A DNA stretch of 64,000 nucleotides from Chalciporus piperatus (Eukaryota > Basidiomycota > Agaricomycetes > Boletales > Boletaceae): assembly GCA_038093975.1 (NCBI GenBank), contig JBBPTG010000008.1:248001-312000 (forward strand), given 5' to 3'. A program made the position numbers and the translations under genes. The notes under the pieces were generated by a model. It did not search any database. It was not told the DNA's origin and saw only the letters and a list, made by a program, of their open reading frames with translations. Shown one piece after another: positions 24,448-36,364 of the stretch. Position 1 is the stretch's first letter. Each line of letters starts with the position of its first letter.

Positions 24448-24958
24448 GGTGGTAGAAAAGACGAGACTGTCAGCCTCGATTGCAATGGTATTTATTTGAA
24501 TCACCTTGAGAATCGTCAGTCGCCGATTGGAAAAAACAATGTTCTCCAGAATCGGACGTGACTCGCTGGATGATACGCGGAGTAACCCCAGAAGGTCGAA
24601 CGTCGTGACCCGCTGCACGGAAGCAACAGCGATAAAAAAGCTCGATATGAAATATCATGCCATGGCGACGGGGCCGTTGTCGTGAGAGCAGTATTTCGCT
24701 CCGGGTCGTTACAGGGCAGATATTTCCAAAAACTCGACTACCTCGGACGACATGGAGTTGTTGAGCTCAATGTCAAGTTCATGAGCCATGCCAGCATCAC
24801 CGTGACTCTAAATGAATGATAGACGTTATAGTGGGTTATTATGTAATCAAGGAGGTTCTTTTACCAATTGGACCCGAGCTAGTTATGGACCGTCATCGTC
24901 ATGAACAGGGTCTACTTTCCACTCCCTGAGTTCGTCGTCTTCATCCGGCGACTCGTCA
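24448..24958. other. Intergenic, about 510 bp, divergent promoters
   Basis: Promoter space between GH16 (minus) and the lipase (plus). If the lipase starts at ATG 24901, the last 58 bp are coding. Nothing else is seen. Confidence 0.4.
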
Positions 24959-26942
24959 ATGTCATATCAATCTCTCTCACAAACCAATATCTCATATACA
25001 ACCCACAGCACCCACGCAACCATCCCCCAGACCTCCTCTCACAGCAGGATCCCAGCTGGAACTGGCTCATATCCACGTATAAATTCAGTTGGGCAGATCT
25101 CGCTAACTCTGTCAGCCCTCTTGAAGATAACCCCACAGATTCTCGCAGACACGGTGTGTACCAGTCTTCATAAGTCTGTAGTTGTCACTCATGCACTGAC
25201 CCTAAACAACTATGCAGGTCACAGATCTTCAACGCGATCCAACGTCAACTTTGCAATACCGCTACGTTCTATCTCGTCCGCAGCATCGGGCCCAGCTTCA
25301 CCTTTGCCGCCAACTCACCCATACGATGGGGATGATTCCCCCGCTGAACCCCCTCAACCCCCTCCGAGGAGCTTGGAGAGTCAAGACACCATTCACCGCT
25401 TGATGAGGAACCCCGCACTTTTTGATCCCGTCAGAATACCGCGGTACCCTCTCGTACTTTGCCATGGTATGTGCCTTTTCAATCTGCGCGACTTAGTTTG
25501 AACTTGCCACAGGGTTATACGGATTCGACGTCCGAGGACCTGCAGCATTCCCTAGTCTCCGTTTGCACTACTGGTCTTCTGTTCTATCGATATTGAAGGA
25601 TAAACTCGGCGCCGAGGTAATTGTGACAGGAGTTCCTGGGTAAGGCTCCCTCAGCACTTGTTTGCTTCACCTGCTGAACACAGGTCCATCAAGAACCGGT
25701 TCTATCACGTCGAGAGCAGAGAATCTCGATCGCAAACTCCAAGACAGGGCACGAGGTCGTGGCATCAACCTAATGGCTCACTCAATGGGTGGATTAGATT
25801 GTCGTCACTTGATAACCCACGTTCGGCCAAGAGCGTATGTCCCTCTATCATTGACCTCCATAAGTACCCCCCACGGCGGAAGTCCTTTTATGGATTGGTG
25901 TGCGGTACGTTTTACTCTGCTAATGTCAACTAGAATCATGAAGATGATGTTGACCCGATGTTGACAAAACCAGCAATATCTCGGACTTGGAAGACGTCAC
26001 CATGAACCCCCAAATGTGGCCTTGAACAGCCCCGACCATCAAGCCCAAGGTTCGGACCCTACATCTTGGTCAGAGTCAAACGACGCATTGGAAAAACGCG
26101 AAGCTGCTTCCACGCTATCGTTTTCCAATCTTCCTTCCTCGTTCACCACGCTCCTCTTATCCCTTCTTGACTCGCCGGCGTACGCGAACTTGACGACCTC
26201 ATATCTCAACGATGTCTTCAATCCCGCTACTCCCGACGACCCTCACGTCAAGTACTATAGCATTGCTTCTCGCATTGACGAGATGAATATCTGGCACCCC
26301 CTATGGCTTCCGAAAATGGTTCTAGACGACGCAGAAAAGAAAGCCAGAGAACGTCTTAAATCAACGGCTCTAAACGAGTCCTACAGCACCAATACCATTC
26401 CATTGTGGGAACAAGAGAACGAGTGGGGGAACGACGGGCTCGTCACCGTGCAGAGCGCCCGATGGGGAGAATTTCTAGGCATTTTGGATGGTTGCGATCA
26501 TTGGGAAATAAGAGGCGCGCGAGGATTGGAGTTGAACTCGTACCTATCGTCAGTCCAGTTGAACAGCCTCACCAATCGTGTCGCTGGGGATGGTGCCCTG
26601 GGGGAGTGGACGAGGTTCCTCGGTGCCTGGAAAAGACAGGAGAAAGGTTCTTCAGCAGGACTCGAACTTGCCCAAGCTGTCTCTTCTGCACGGGAAACCA
26701 AGGGAGAAGCAAACCAAATCAAACGAAATGGTCAAGACGATCCCGTTGTCAAAGCTTCGACCGACAAGCTCTCTGCCGTTTTTGATTGGATCGTTGAACA
26801 TGTTCCAACGTCAACGAACTCGTCACCACGGAAGGACGAGCACCAGATGAAAATGCCAGTCAATCATGAATCCACGACCAGGTTTGACTTGGAGAGATTT
26901 TACATTGCTTTGACACGGAAACTGTACGACGAGGGTTTGTAG
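24959..26942 (+). CDS. Alpha/beta-hydrolase triacylglycerol lipase (yeast Tgl2-like)
   Basis: A lipase of the alpha/beta-hydrolase fold. The core begins IPRYPLVLCHGLYGFDVRG (oxyanion region), continues VIVTGVPGTGSITSRAENL and reaches the nucleophile elbow INLMAHSMGGLDCRH (GHSMGG type; catalytic Ser), then LTSISTPHGGSPFMDW. A long C-terminal part follows, with IASRIDEMNIWHPLWLPK and WGNDGLVTVQSARWG (the WGNDGLV segment probably carries the catalytic Asp). The stop is at 26942. The start is uncertain. The frame from 24959 runs without an intron into the core and has a Ser/Arg-rich, mitochondrial-presequence-like part (VNFAIPLRSISSAASGP); an overlapping frame from ATG 24901 also looks coding. 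Yeast Tgl2 is mitochondrial; that location is inferred. Confidence 0.82.
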
Positions 26943-27077
26943 CATTATCGGAATATCATTTGGTAGCAAAGAGCATGATGACTTGTACAAAAGGGTACGG
27001 CGAGAGCGAGATTATTTTCTGTTGGTTTAGTTATACAGTACACACAAGGTAACAAATTCCACAACCAATATCCCATT

Positions 27078-30000
27078 CTACTGTGCAAGATCACGAGCGA
27101 AGTGGAAGAAGTCGACGCTCGAACCATTGACGCCATATTTGTAGATCTATGAATGGGTCAGTGATGAAAGAAAGGACCAACTCAATCACGGAAAACTCAC
27201 AAAGTGCGAGGCGACCCAGCTGGAGAACAGAGCCCGTTGGTAAGGCTCCGGAAGCCTCTCCAGGAGGGTATCAAGACCAACTTGGTCGACCAATGTCTTG
27301 GGAATGGCCCTGCGCATCACGCCCTTCCTGCTTGGCAGATCGTCGAACAAGTCAGAGCTCTCGAGTTCGGCTTGTAGGTTGTTGAGAGAACTCGACAACT
27401 CATCGGAGATCTGGGTGCGGGGCTTCGCTCCTTGCAGACGGCTATGTTCACGCCAAATGCATTGGAATTCGGCAGCTGCATTCTCCGTGATCTTGGCTTG
27501 AATATCTTTGACGTAGTTCTGGTAGAAGTCGGAGGGCTTCCCATCCTTGAAGATCATGAGATCGACATATTCTTGGGTAGACAATGCAAGACCGGCAAGA
27601 ACTTCGAGGGACGAGCTCGTCACACCACCTGTGAAACGTGAGATCATGGTCGGTCGACCTGAGGGGGGAGAAAAGGCTCACCCTTGTTAGTACTGGAATC
27701 CTTGAACAAGATGACCTTGCGTTTCTCCAAGTGGAGACGCGCTTGTTGCGTGACGAACAAATTGGCACCCTCGACAATGTATTTGAAATGAGGCTTGCCC
27801 TCTGTGTCAACCAACGCAGCAACATTGGAGACGTTTACGGCCTCGGGGCGTCCACCACAAGGCACAAACAAGTCCGCCTTAAATCTGAGATGGGCGCCAT
27901 TCCTGAAGTCTGTGCCGTCAAGGACGATCTCGCCGGCTGTTAGGGAAAATGAGTGAAACCCGAAGGAACTGAATGCCATCGATCACATACAAGGCAGTCT
28001 AACATCTTGCTCCTCGACCTTGACGAGGTATCCATCTTTGCTCAACTTGGATTTGTCGAAATTGGCGACGGGTACCCTCAGCTTGGCAAGGCGGATGAGC
28101 TCTTCGCGGTTGAGGCCAGCGGGATCTGCAAGAACGCCACTTCCATCGATCACGGCGATAGTCTTGTCCGAACTAAGCAAGATTTCATCTATGTGCTCCC
28201 ATGAGAAAGGAACCAGATGATCAACGGTAAAGACATACTTGAGCCAAGATCACCATCTGTAGGTTCACGTCAGAACAGCTTGTCAGAACAAAAACGGGAG
28301 ATACCCACCAGGACCACCAGTCTGTACCTTAGTCACGTCCTTCTCCCTGAGACCAAGCTGTTTGTAAATACCAAGCACATATTGCCGGATTGACAGCGAG
28401 GTCATTCCATAAGTGTCGTGTGGTACACCGCCAAGGCGCTCGGCACTCTTGCCAGTTGTGAATGACTTCCACCACCTCTCTGCACCGCGTTGACGAGCGT
28501 GTACTGAAGAGGAGGTCAGCCCTGCAGAGTTGTTGTATTAAGGGGTGTCCTTACGTGCTGCCCAATCCATCATATCGGCGGTTCCCTCTAGAATGCATTG
28601 TTAACACCGCATTCAATGCGAAAAGAGCAGGAACACAAACCATCGGGGCCGAAGAAGAGTAACTCGGGTTTACCATAAAGATCGACTAAGCGCTCCTTAA
28701 TCCCGGGGCTTTGTCCTGGGATCAGCAAATCTATCACAGCCTGCGAGAATGATAAGAAACGAGGGTACGAACAACACAAGTAATCCGTGATACTCACATC
28801 CACGTATTTCTCGAAGCAAAGTCTTGGGCTGGCTCCAAGGCTTGAAAGGCAATGAGTCAGCTTCTCGTTAGTTTGAGCAGTATGGAAACAACACACGAAG
28901 GCAAGATTGTCCCCTTGGCACCTCCTTCGGGTATATCCTTGTTCTTCAATGACTGTGTCGAGGCTAATCCATAATTCTCATCGAACAACATTCTCTGGTT
29001 GATGGAGTAATTCCTATTGGACGGTCAATGCAATGTCACTTAGTGTTTCCAATCCAGCTACTCACTCCTTGTTCCTGGACATGACGATACGGATACCGCC
29101 ACGAGCAACATCTCTGAAGCGGATGTGGAATCCACGGAATTCGTTTCCAATGATGAAGAGCATGCCAAATGGTTTCTTGGGATATTCGACTTCCGGCAGG
29201 AATTCTGGGGCAAGGCGGAATGAAAGTGCGACCTTTGTTGGTTGGTAGAAGTTGGTTTTGAGGACGTGCCTGGGAGCCGAAGTCATCAGTGAGGTTCTAT
29301 TATGCAAGAAACCATGGCCAACTCACTTGTTAAAAATCAGGAAACTCTCCAGAACTTGCAAATCCTGCTTGCTGGGGACAGTCCGCCTGATTTTGTCATA
29401 TAACTCCTCGTCTGAAAGAGGCTGGACGGTCTGCAATCGCTGGTACGACAAGGTAGGCCTGGCATACTGGTCAGATATTAAGTTATCAGTTACTGCAGGG
29501 TGACTTACATGAGAGAAGCGTCGTCTGCCGCGGGGTAGTGCACCATGGCGAAGTTGACGTAGAGCAGGCGGATCTATGACGGGTTTAGAACAAATATCGG
29601 CATTACACAACACATACATACCAATTCTGGGTAAGCATGGATGACCTGGGCGATGCTTTCACGCGTGAAAGTCTCTTCTCTGAAACGCCTCTTGATGTCA
29701 TTAAGGACCTCTGCATGAGATGCGTTCGACTCGTCTAGGATGTTCTTCAGTTGAAGGTATGCAGGCCCGAGGCGGTTGCAGAAATGTTGCGCGAAGATCC
29801 AGCCACAGTCTAACAACGAAGGCATCATGATGGTGTTTGGATCACTGAGTCAAAGGAGAACTCACAGGCGTAGGTGGCTTCCTGAACTGCGTGGTGAGAG
29901 TTGTCAGGATCGAGGAAGAAGGGGTTGTCGGGAAGACAGTAGAGAAGCGAAGCCTCCTTCATGACTTGGAAGATCGAGCCCTCGATGGGCGCAGCAGTAG

Positions 30001-31143
30001 AATTAGGCAACGGGTTGAGGTATAGGGATATAATAGTGATTCCATTAGAGAATTGCTCCACATACTTGCGAGCGGAGTAAAGTTGATAGTAATGGTAAAG
30101 GTTGGAAAGCGCGCTGTTCGAGAGGAATGGTGAATGCACGCACGGTCACGGGTGATGGAAACTTACCTGAAGAAGCGAGACGTTCCTCCCATCTTGTAAC
30201 CAATGACAAGACGCCTCTCGCGAGTACCTTCGACCTCGAAGACTTCCATGACAGGTCCATAACGACTTTCAACCTGCCATATTATCTTCTGGTAGATCTC
30301 AAGCGTGTTTTCGCTGGCTTTCTCGAGGAAAACGGGATCGGACACAGTCCTGATGTCCGTACGTCCATCGGTACGAGTCGATGGTGGGGGTTGAGCTGGG
30401 AAGTGGCATTTGGTGACGAAGTAACAACGCAGCTGTTGCGAGGCAGTCGCGGAAATGGAGCCCGTCGAGCGGAAAGTTTCCAGGCGATAACAGTTGGACG
30501 GCTTGGAGTTGTCGAGGAACGACGCATCAATTCTGGTGAGTGCCCATCAGCGCGAGAAGGCAATATCCGTGATGATGCGAAATACCTGGATTCACAAGTC
30601 GAACCAGGGCCTTCGGTGGAGGTCAATCCAGGGGGACTGGTGTGTATAAAAGTAGCGCCATTTCCTTTTTCGTCGATCCGCTCGAGGTCAATGACAAGCT
30701 TGTTCGGGTCATGTTTCGTGAACGCGAGTACTTTGGCGCCAAAGAGCGCGATGATATGATCGCAGATCACGGATGGCGATTCGTTGTGGAAGTATGTTTC
30801 GTCGATCCCGAGATGAGAGTAGAACCAGGTGACCTCGTTCGCGACGAGTTCCCGAGGGATGAAACCCTTGTTATCGAAATAGATCAAACAATGATCTACG
30901 TATCAGACAAGCGATGTCACTAACCTTGGCCGCGACATTGGCTTGGACCTTGGCGCGCTGCTCTTCCTTGCCTTTAAACACGGGCGTGATATAACCTGGT
31001 AGGTTTTTGATGCGCTGCAAAGATGCTTCGCTGTTCGTCTTGGAAGAGGTGCTCGATGCATATGGGCCAGCCTGAAGGTGCTGCATATTCGGATCCTGCA
31101 TAATAGCAGGACCAGGAAGAGGTGGAGTCGGGGAAGAGGACAT
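27078..31143 (-). CDS. GDH2: NAD-specific glutamate dehydrogenase (Gdh2, large type)
   Basis: This enzyme deaminates glutamate to 2-oxoglutarate and ammonium with NAD and belongs to the large GDH class (about 1,000+ aa), used when fungi grow on amino acids. The ATG at 31143 gives MSSSPTPPLPGP; the N-terminal regulatory part includes GFIPRELVANEVTWFYSHLG and the catalytic half includes FRGFHIRFRDVARGGIRIV and KDIPEGGAKGTI. The NAD-binding part reads LNREELIRLAKLRVPVANF, DGTDFRNGAHLRFKADLFVPCGG and YIVEGANLFVTQQAR. The last exon ends YGVNGSSVDFFHFARDLAQ. More than fifteen short introns interrupt it. A TATA-like AATATTTATA lies near 31227 on the upstream side. Confidence 0.93.
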
Positions 31144-32102
31144 TAACAAGAATTACACGAGATGGCAGAGGGAGTTTGATCTGAACTACGGAGAGGGAAG
31201 TTGAGACACGATGGAGACACGAGTCAATATTTATACCCCATGGCTAGTGCAGTCAAATAACGGTCTGGCCTTCACACCGAGATCTTGCCAAGATCCGACA
31301 AGTACCGACAAGACATCCTCAAGCCTGAAACCCGTGCGAGACATTATTATATTGCGGCCGTTACATTTCTGATACATAATACAGTAACCTCACTAAGCCA
31401 AGCACCTTGTCAGTGGTTGGTCCAACGAGTCTTGATTACGCACGACTGGTCGAAAAATAAATCATTCGGCGCGATGGCGACCGCTCAAAGGTTGCTGACG
31501 AACCCCTTCGGGCTCATCGTCGTAAGTACCGTACCTCCATTCGGGTTTACGGGGTAAGATCCGGAGTCGGGAGGTCCATTTCGTATACAATATCTGTCGT
31601 TCATGTCGCATCGTCGTTGACACTGTACTGAGTAATCGGCGGTCCCCTCGGAGGACTGTGTCTTTTCCCACTTCGGACACTTTGGTGTCAACTTGCTTTC
31701 GAACATCCTTCATCGATGCCTCTGAGACTAGTGAGTTTGATTTGGCTGGGGTAGCATCGATCTGGCCGACTCCCCTTACACTTACGCGAACGAAACCTGT
31801 AGCAGTGACACTTACGTTTCTTGAAGACGTATGGCGCCTACATAGTTATGTATTTGTTCTTGGCTCGATACACAGCAGTGACAGCACCTCGGCTGGCGAG
31901 CCGTTCACAAATATTTCCCCGTATTACCCCGGAATGCAGTGCAGACCGCCAAGAGCTGACAAGGACATCTCATCGAGCCCCACATCAAATCAGACCGACC
32001 GACAGACCGACGGCCACATTGCCGCGTTGATTCCAGGCAGCAATATACAAGCTTCCTAGTCCATTCTACGTTCTCGGTATAGATATATACTTTGAGCACA
32101 GG
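31144..32102. other. Intergenic, 959 bp
   Basis: Holds the GDH2 promoter and the 3' end of the next SDR. A short GACC/GACA tandem (about 31991-32012) is visible. ORFs up to 133 aa on the plus strand and 83 aa on the minus strand have no family signature and no exon partners; I do not call a gene. Confidence 0.45.
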
Positions 32103-33528
32103 TTACTGCATAGCGGCAAACCCGTCACGGATGTATTCCTCAAACAAGGACTTCCAATCCCTGTGCCACCGACTCAGAGCAGGTCTGCCTTCAGCGACAT
32201 CGGCGGCACCCCACATGATACGCAGTTGGTCCACCTCGCGACGAGCTTCGTTGTCAGGGCAGAGAATGTAAAACTCGCCCAGACGGACACGGTCAAGCAT
32301 GTAGAGAACCGTCTCTTCAGCAGACCATGCACCCGCGGGTTTAGGAGCTCCAGAACGTGCGGTCAACCCTGTGAAGGTCCACCCAGGGCTGTACAAATGG
32401 CGTTATTACATGACAAGCATGGGAGTACATTGATTGAATAGAACTCACATGAAAAGGTGTGCTGTGACGTTGCAAGCTGGGCGTTCCCGAAGCTCGTGGG
32501 CCAATCCTTCTGTCAAGCTTTTTACGGCCGCTTTGGTGGCATTGTACGCAGGGTTACCACTGTTGGGCATAACATCGCATGCGAAGGTCAGCAACTAAAT
32601 ATACCCGTAACCAGGGAGGACACACGGAGGGTTCGTGATGCCTTGCTTGGAGCCAGTATTAATAACCATGGCTTGGTTCTCTTGATGCAACATAGACTGG
32701 GGCCGATCGGTTATTTACTGCCAGAGGGAGCGCAAAATCATACATACCGGTACGAAGGTTTGCTGCACATTCACGACTCTGGAACAAGGTCATATGAGGA
32801 CTTGTCTCTGAGGAAATCACATACCCGAAAAGGTTGACCTCGAAAGTGTTTCGCCAGGCATCGAGCTTCTCCCACGATCCGCTGTCTGGACCGATGGCCG
32901 CATTGTTCATCAGGACGGCAACCTAGTGAACCATAAGGCAAGATAAAATCAGATCGCGGCGAAGATTGGGCTCATGGCGTAAAACGTTTACCTCTCCCCA
33001 AGCTTCGTACACCTTATCACGCAGGCGCCGAACTTGTTCGATCTTGGAGACATCGGTGGGGATCACAAGGACGTTGGCATCGCCAACGATGGCTGCAACT
33101 TCTTTGCCCGTCTCGGCGAGAACATCTTCCATGGAATCCGCAAGGGTAATCTTTAATCCCGCCCTGACGCCATTCAATCGATAAAGGCATCGTCATATGG
33201 TCGATAGGCACCAAGGAGAGATAAGATGGAGATTCGGTCAAAGCCGAAACAAAGAAAGCGGGTTTTGTAAGTGGCTCGCGGGTGGGGCAAGAACGAGGAC
33301 GTCTACGTACTTGGCTAGCTCAATAGCAGCAGCTCTTCCGATGCCGCTCGCAGCTCCGGTGATGACTGCGACTCTGCCGGCATGGATGACTGGGTGGACT
33401 TCGCTATCAACGGGGGACATGGCTTCAAATCGTCTGTTTGAAGGAGTTGTACCACGGATGGAAGGACGCAGAGGAGATGGACCACGGTCAAGAGGCATTA
33501 TAGGTGCCAAAATCTGGGGTGTTGCCAT
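32103..33528 (-). CDS. Short-chain dehydrogenase, classical type
   Basis: An NAD(P)-dependent SDR of unknown substrate. The ATG at 33528 gives MATPQILAPIMPLDRG, a Pro/Arg-rich leader before the Rossmann fold. Motifs: RVAVITGAASGIGRAAAIEL, GLKITLADSMEDVL (the Asp after beta-2 suggests NAD preference), VLMNNAAIGPDSGSWEKLD, AMVINTGSKQGITNPPGNP and AYNATKAAVKSLTEGLAHEL (catalytic Tyr/Lys). The C-terminus VPGWTFTGLTARSGAPKPAG is followed by YILCPDNEARREVDQLRI and ends RDGFAAMQ. About four introns are used. It looks like the basidiomycete SDRs of the YqjQ-like/oxidoreductase group; the exact reaction is unknown. Confidence 0.88.
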
Positions 33529-34295
33529 CAGCCGATGGGTATGTCGGGCCGTACGTGTATAAATACACTGACCTACCGATGGGCTTGTGCTGTTGGCGGT
33601 CAGAGGGTCGCTATCGCGTTCAGCGGTAGTTGCACTAGAGAAACAGAGGATCAACAATGGTCCCCAGCTTGGATCCTTTATATATCTCGCACCAAGGCCG
33701 ATGACTAGCTGGGAATCCATTCGACATGGAAATTGCTGACTAAACATTCCACTCCAGTCACCAACAGCGTGACAGTCGGACCACGCTGCCGGGAAGGAGA
33801 CCTGGAGGACCGCCTGCCTCATTTGCCCCGCGTCTGGAGATGCAGAATTCTGTGAGATTCGAAAGCTACAGTCACTACTGGTGTTGCTGCAGCCAAGTCC
33901 GAGACTCCCTAATGCTCATTAACAACTGACCTTGAGCACAATATATATATTTCAAGTGCATTCAAACTTTGAAACACATTTTTATTGTACATGGTCAAAT
34001 GATTTTTTGAGTGTGGAACAATCACTTTCGAGGGCGAAACGGGCCCTGCCAAAAGGATGTATGCGTTAACCCAGAGCGAAAACGCAACTGATCCCAGACA
34101 TCTGCCCGTTCGCACCAACGATAACTTCAAACAGCCACACTTCACTTCACGCTCACACTAACACATCGTTTGACATACAGTTTGGACAGCGAACATGATC
34201 GACTTCAGTTAAAAATACCTCACCTGAATCATGGTAGAATGCATGACGATCAGACTATGCAACCCACTACACTCTCTGCACGCTCGCGTGACCTC
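33529..34295. other. Intergenic, 767 bp
   Basis: Promoter of the upstream SDR plus an A/T-rich stretch around 33940-34020 (ATATATATATTT and neighbouring A/T runs). No supported gene. Confidence 0.45.
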
Positions 34296-36073
34296 TTAAG
34301 AGGTGTCCATGGCTCCCTCCACCATTTCCGATGCTACCTCAGTGCCAGCCTCCTCAGGGTGATCTTCACGTTCCCTCAAACGACGTAATTCATCCACATA
34401 ATCCTGCATATGGAGTAAACGGTCAATTCGGAATCTCCGATGATAATATCGAGAGCTCACGATCTACTTGAAACCAATTTTGGTGGGGCGGACAGAAACT
34501 CGCCCAACAAGCAAGTGAGATCTCGGTATCCCTCGATCATGCTCCCTCGTTGGCGGATCGCCGACCTGCAAGGTGCGAGCGTATGTCATGGAGGCATTCA
34601 AGGTCTGGCCTTCAGCGACACCTATACAGAGGAATTTCCACGACAGAAGCTTCTTTGCCTGGGGCATCAATTTCCATAACTTATCCACACTGGCCTGAGG
34701 GCTGTCGTGGTCATGGGTGATCGTCGCCTGCATGAGATAGACACAATCTTTACTGAACACAGCGCCATCAATACCAGGATAGTTCGTGGTATCAGGCTTC
34801 CAGTAGAAAGGGGGATCGGATTTGAGATCAATGATAGCGTGAGATGTTTCGAGAGGAGTGAAGGTGAGGGACTCAGAGTAATTGGCGTCCTCGCCATACC
34901 AGTCGATCGTGAAGGTATCTCCGCAGACGAGGAAGCTGTGGACGAACCGCTTGAATATCCAACCAGCCGTCGTACGGAAGTTGGGATGACTGGCCATAGA
35001 ATTGAAAAACGCGATTTTCACGCGCTCCTCATGTAGCATGAGTGCATCGGCTAGCTCACAGGTGAGCCAAGCGGTAGGGGGATATACAGAAAAATCACTG
35101 CGGATGGTGGTCTTCTCCTCAATCAAAGGTCTGACAAAGAAAAGGATGTCATCCGGATTGTTGAGGGATAAGATGCTGTGTTAAGTTTGTGTGGCAGCGT
35201 GTCTGATAGCGGTCTCAACCTTCCTTTGATGCCCCCAGAGATATTCAGGGTCATTGAGCATTTGGAGTAACACGCGGGGAATGGGTCCCCATTTTTCAGC
35301 CAACTCTTTCATGTGATCCTCGTTGTAACCTGAAAGCCAACTAGGGGTCGACCGAGTCAGATAATTGCATGTGGACGACGGATGCAACGTACGCGAGATC
35401 CTTCAAGTTGATCTCTTTGTCAGACCAAAGGTCCATCACATAGAAATTGACTCCCGTTTGCTTCGTCCACTCTTTCCAGCGCTTGGTAGTAGGGGAAGTC
35501 GTCTGGAAAACCCGAACGCCGGGAGTGTTTTGAAAAACCATCGCGGGGATGTCAACGAACTGGTCAGAGTCGGAAAACGCTCATATACCCTGACGCTCTG
35601 CCAAGGGGTGATAGTCTTTTTCACCGTAGAGCTCGACGCCATCCTGGTGAAAGAGCAAGTAATGTTTACTCGACTCATACCAAGAAGCCTGAACAGCTAC
35701 TGGCTGCTTCTCACGTAGCCGTTCGATGACAGCATATGCGATAAAGATGGACTTCCCTGCGGTTTTGACTGTAAGCTCCCCTCGAGGTAGAATGTATGTG
35801 ATACGACTTACCGATACCGGGTTGTCCAATAAAACAGGCACCTCCCTTGTACCTTGGGTCTTCGCTTCTGAACATCTTCATTGCGTCTTCATATTCCTTC
35901 ACCACTAATATCCTGTCATGCTTGACAGCTTTACAAAAGGATTGCACTGCTGCGAGGTGCTTGCCGAACTCGAGATACTGCAGTGTCCGTGTTTCTGAGC
36001 CTTGCTTCTTGAAGATATCATCGTTGGCCTCTAAAAGCCTTGAGCAAATCGAGATGCTGGGATGTTCCATCGG
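34296..36073 (-). pseudogene. Crinkler/RHS-type P-loop NTPase with nuclease-like C-terminus, broken by two in-frame stops
   Basis: The layout matches the CR (Crinkler-RHS) proteins abundant in basidiomycetes: a P-loop NTPase followed by a PD-(D/E)XK-like nuclease domain. Walker A is GGACFIGQPGIGKS, split by an intron near 35820. It is followed by FIAYAVIERLREKQPVAVQ and YLLFHQDGVELYGEKDY. The middle has FQTTSPTTKRWKEWTKQTG, and the C-terminal domain has YWKPDTTNYPGIDGAV and CVYLMQATITHDHDSPQ, whose spaced Asp and Gln-x-Thr fit the nuclease core of this group. A last exon (34296-34403) encodes an acidic tail in phase. Two stops interrupt the frame: TGA at 35581-35583 and TAA at 35181-35183; reading continues in the same frame across both. 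No N-terminal Crinkler ubiquitin-like domain is seen; ATG 36073 (MEHPSISICSRLL) is the first usable start. Toxicity or host targeting is not shown here. Confidence 0.7.
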
Positions 36074-36364
36074 AATGTTGTCTGGCACAATCTGACATGG
36101 TGTGGCAGTTTACATAAATAGGGGAACAACAAAATGCAGAAAGGGAAATCCATGGATTGTGATAATTTGTATCAGCTAGCTCTCCAATCCTCCAAATCCC
36201 GATGAATCATTCTTAGCCTTGAATAAATCAGCACTGATGTTACATGGGGTAATATAGCCAAAGCCAACTCCGTCCGCAGAGATACATAGTACCGACCTAA
36301 AGAGCACATGAACACAACTAGACAAGGAACAACAATCAACAGAGTTTCGCTCGACCATCCCCTC

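Noticed and set aside
31462..32059. ORFs of 83-133 aa on both strands in the GDH2 upstream region
   Set aside because: No conserved motif, no consistent exon partners and poor composition; treated as non-coding.
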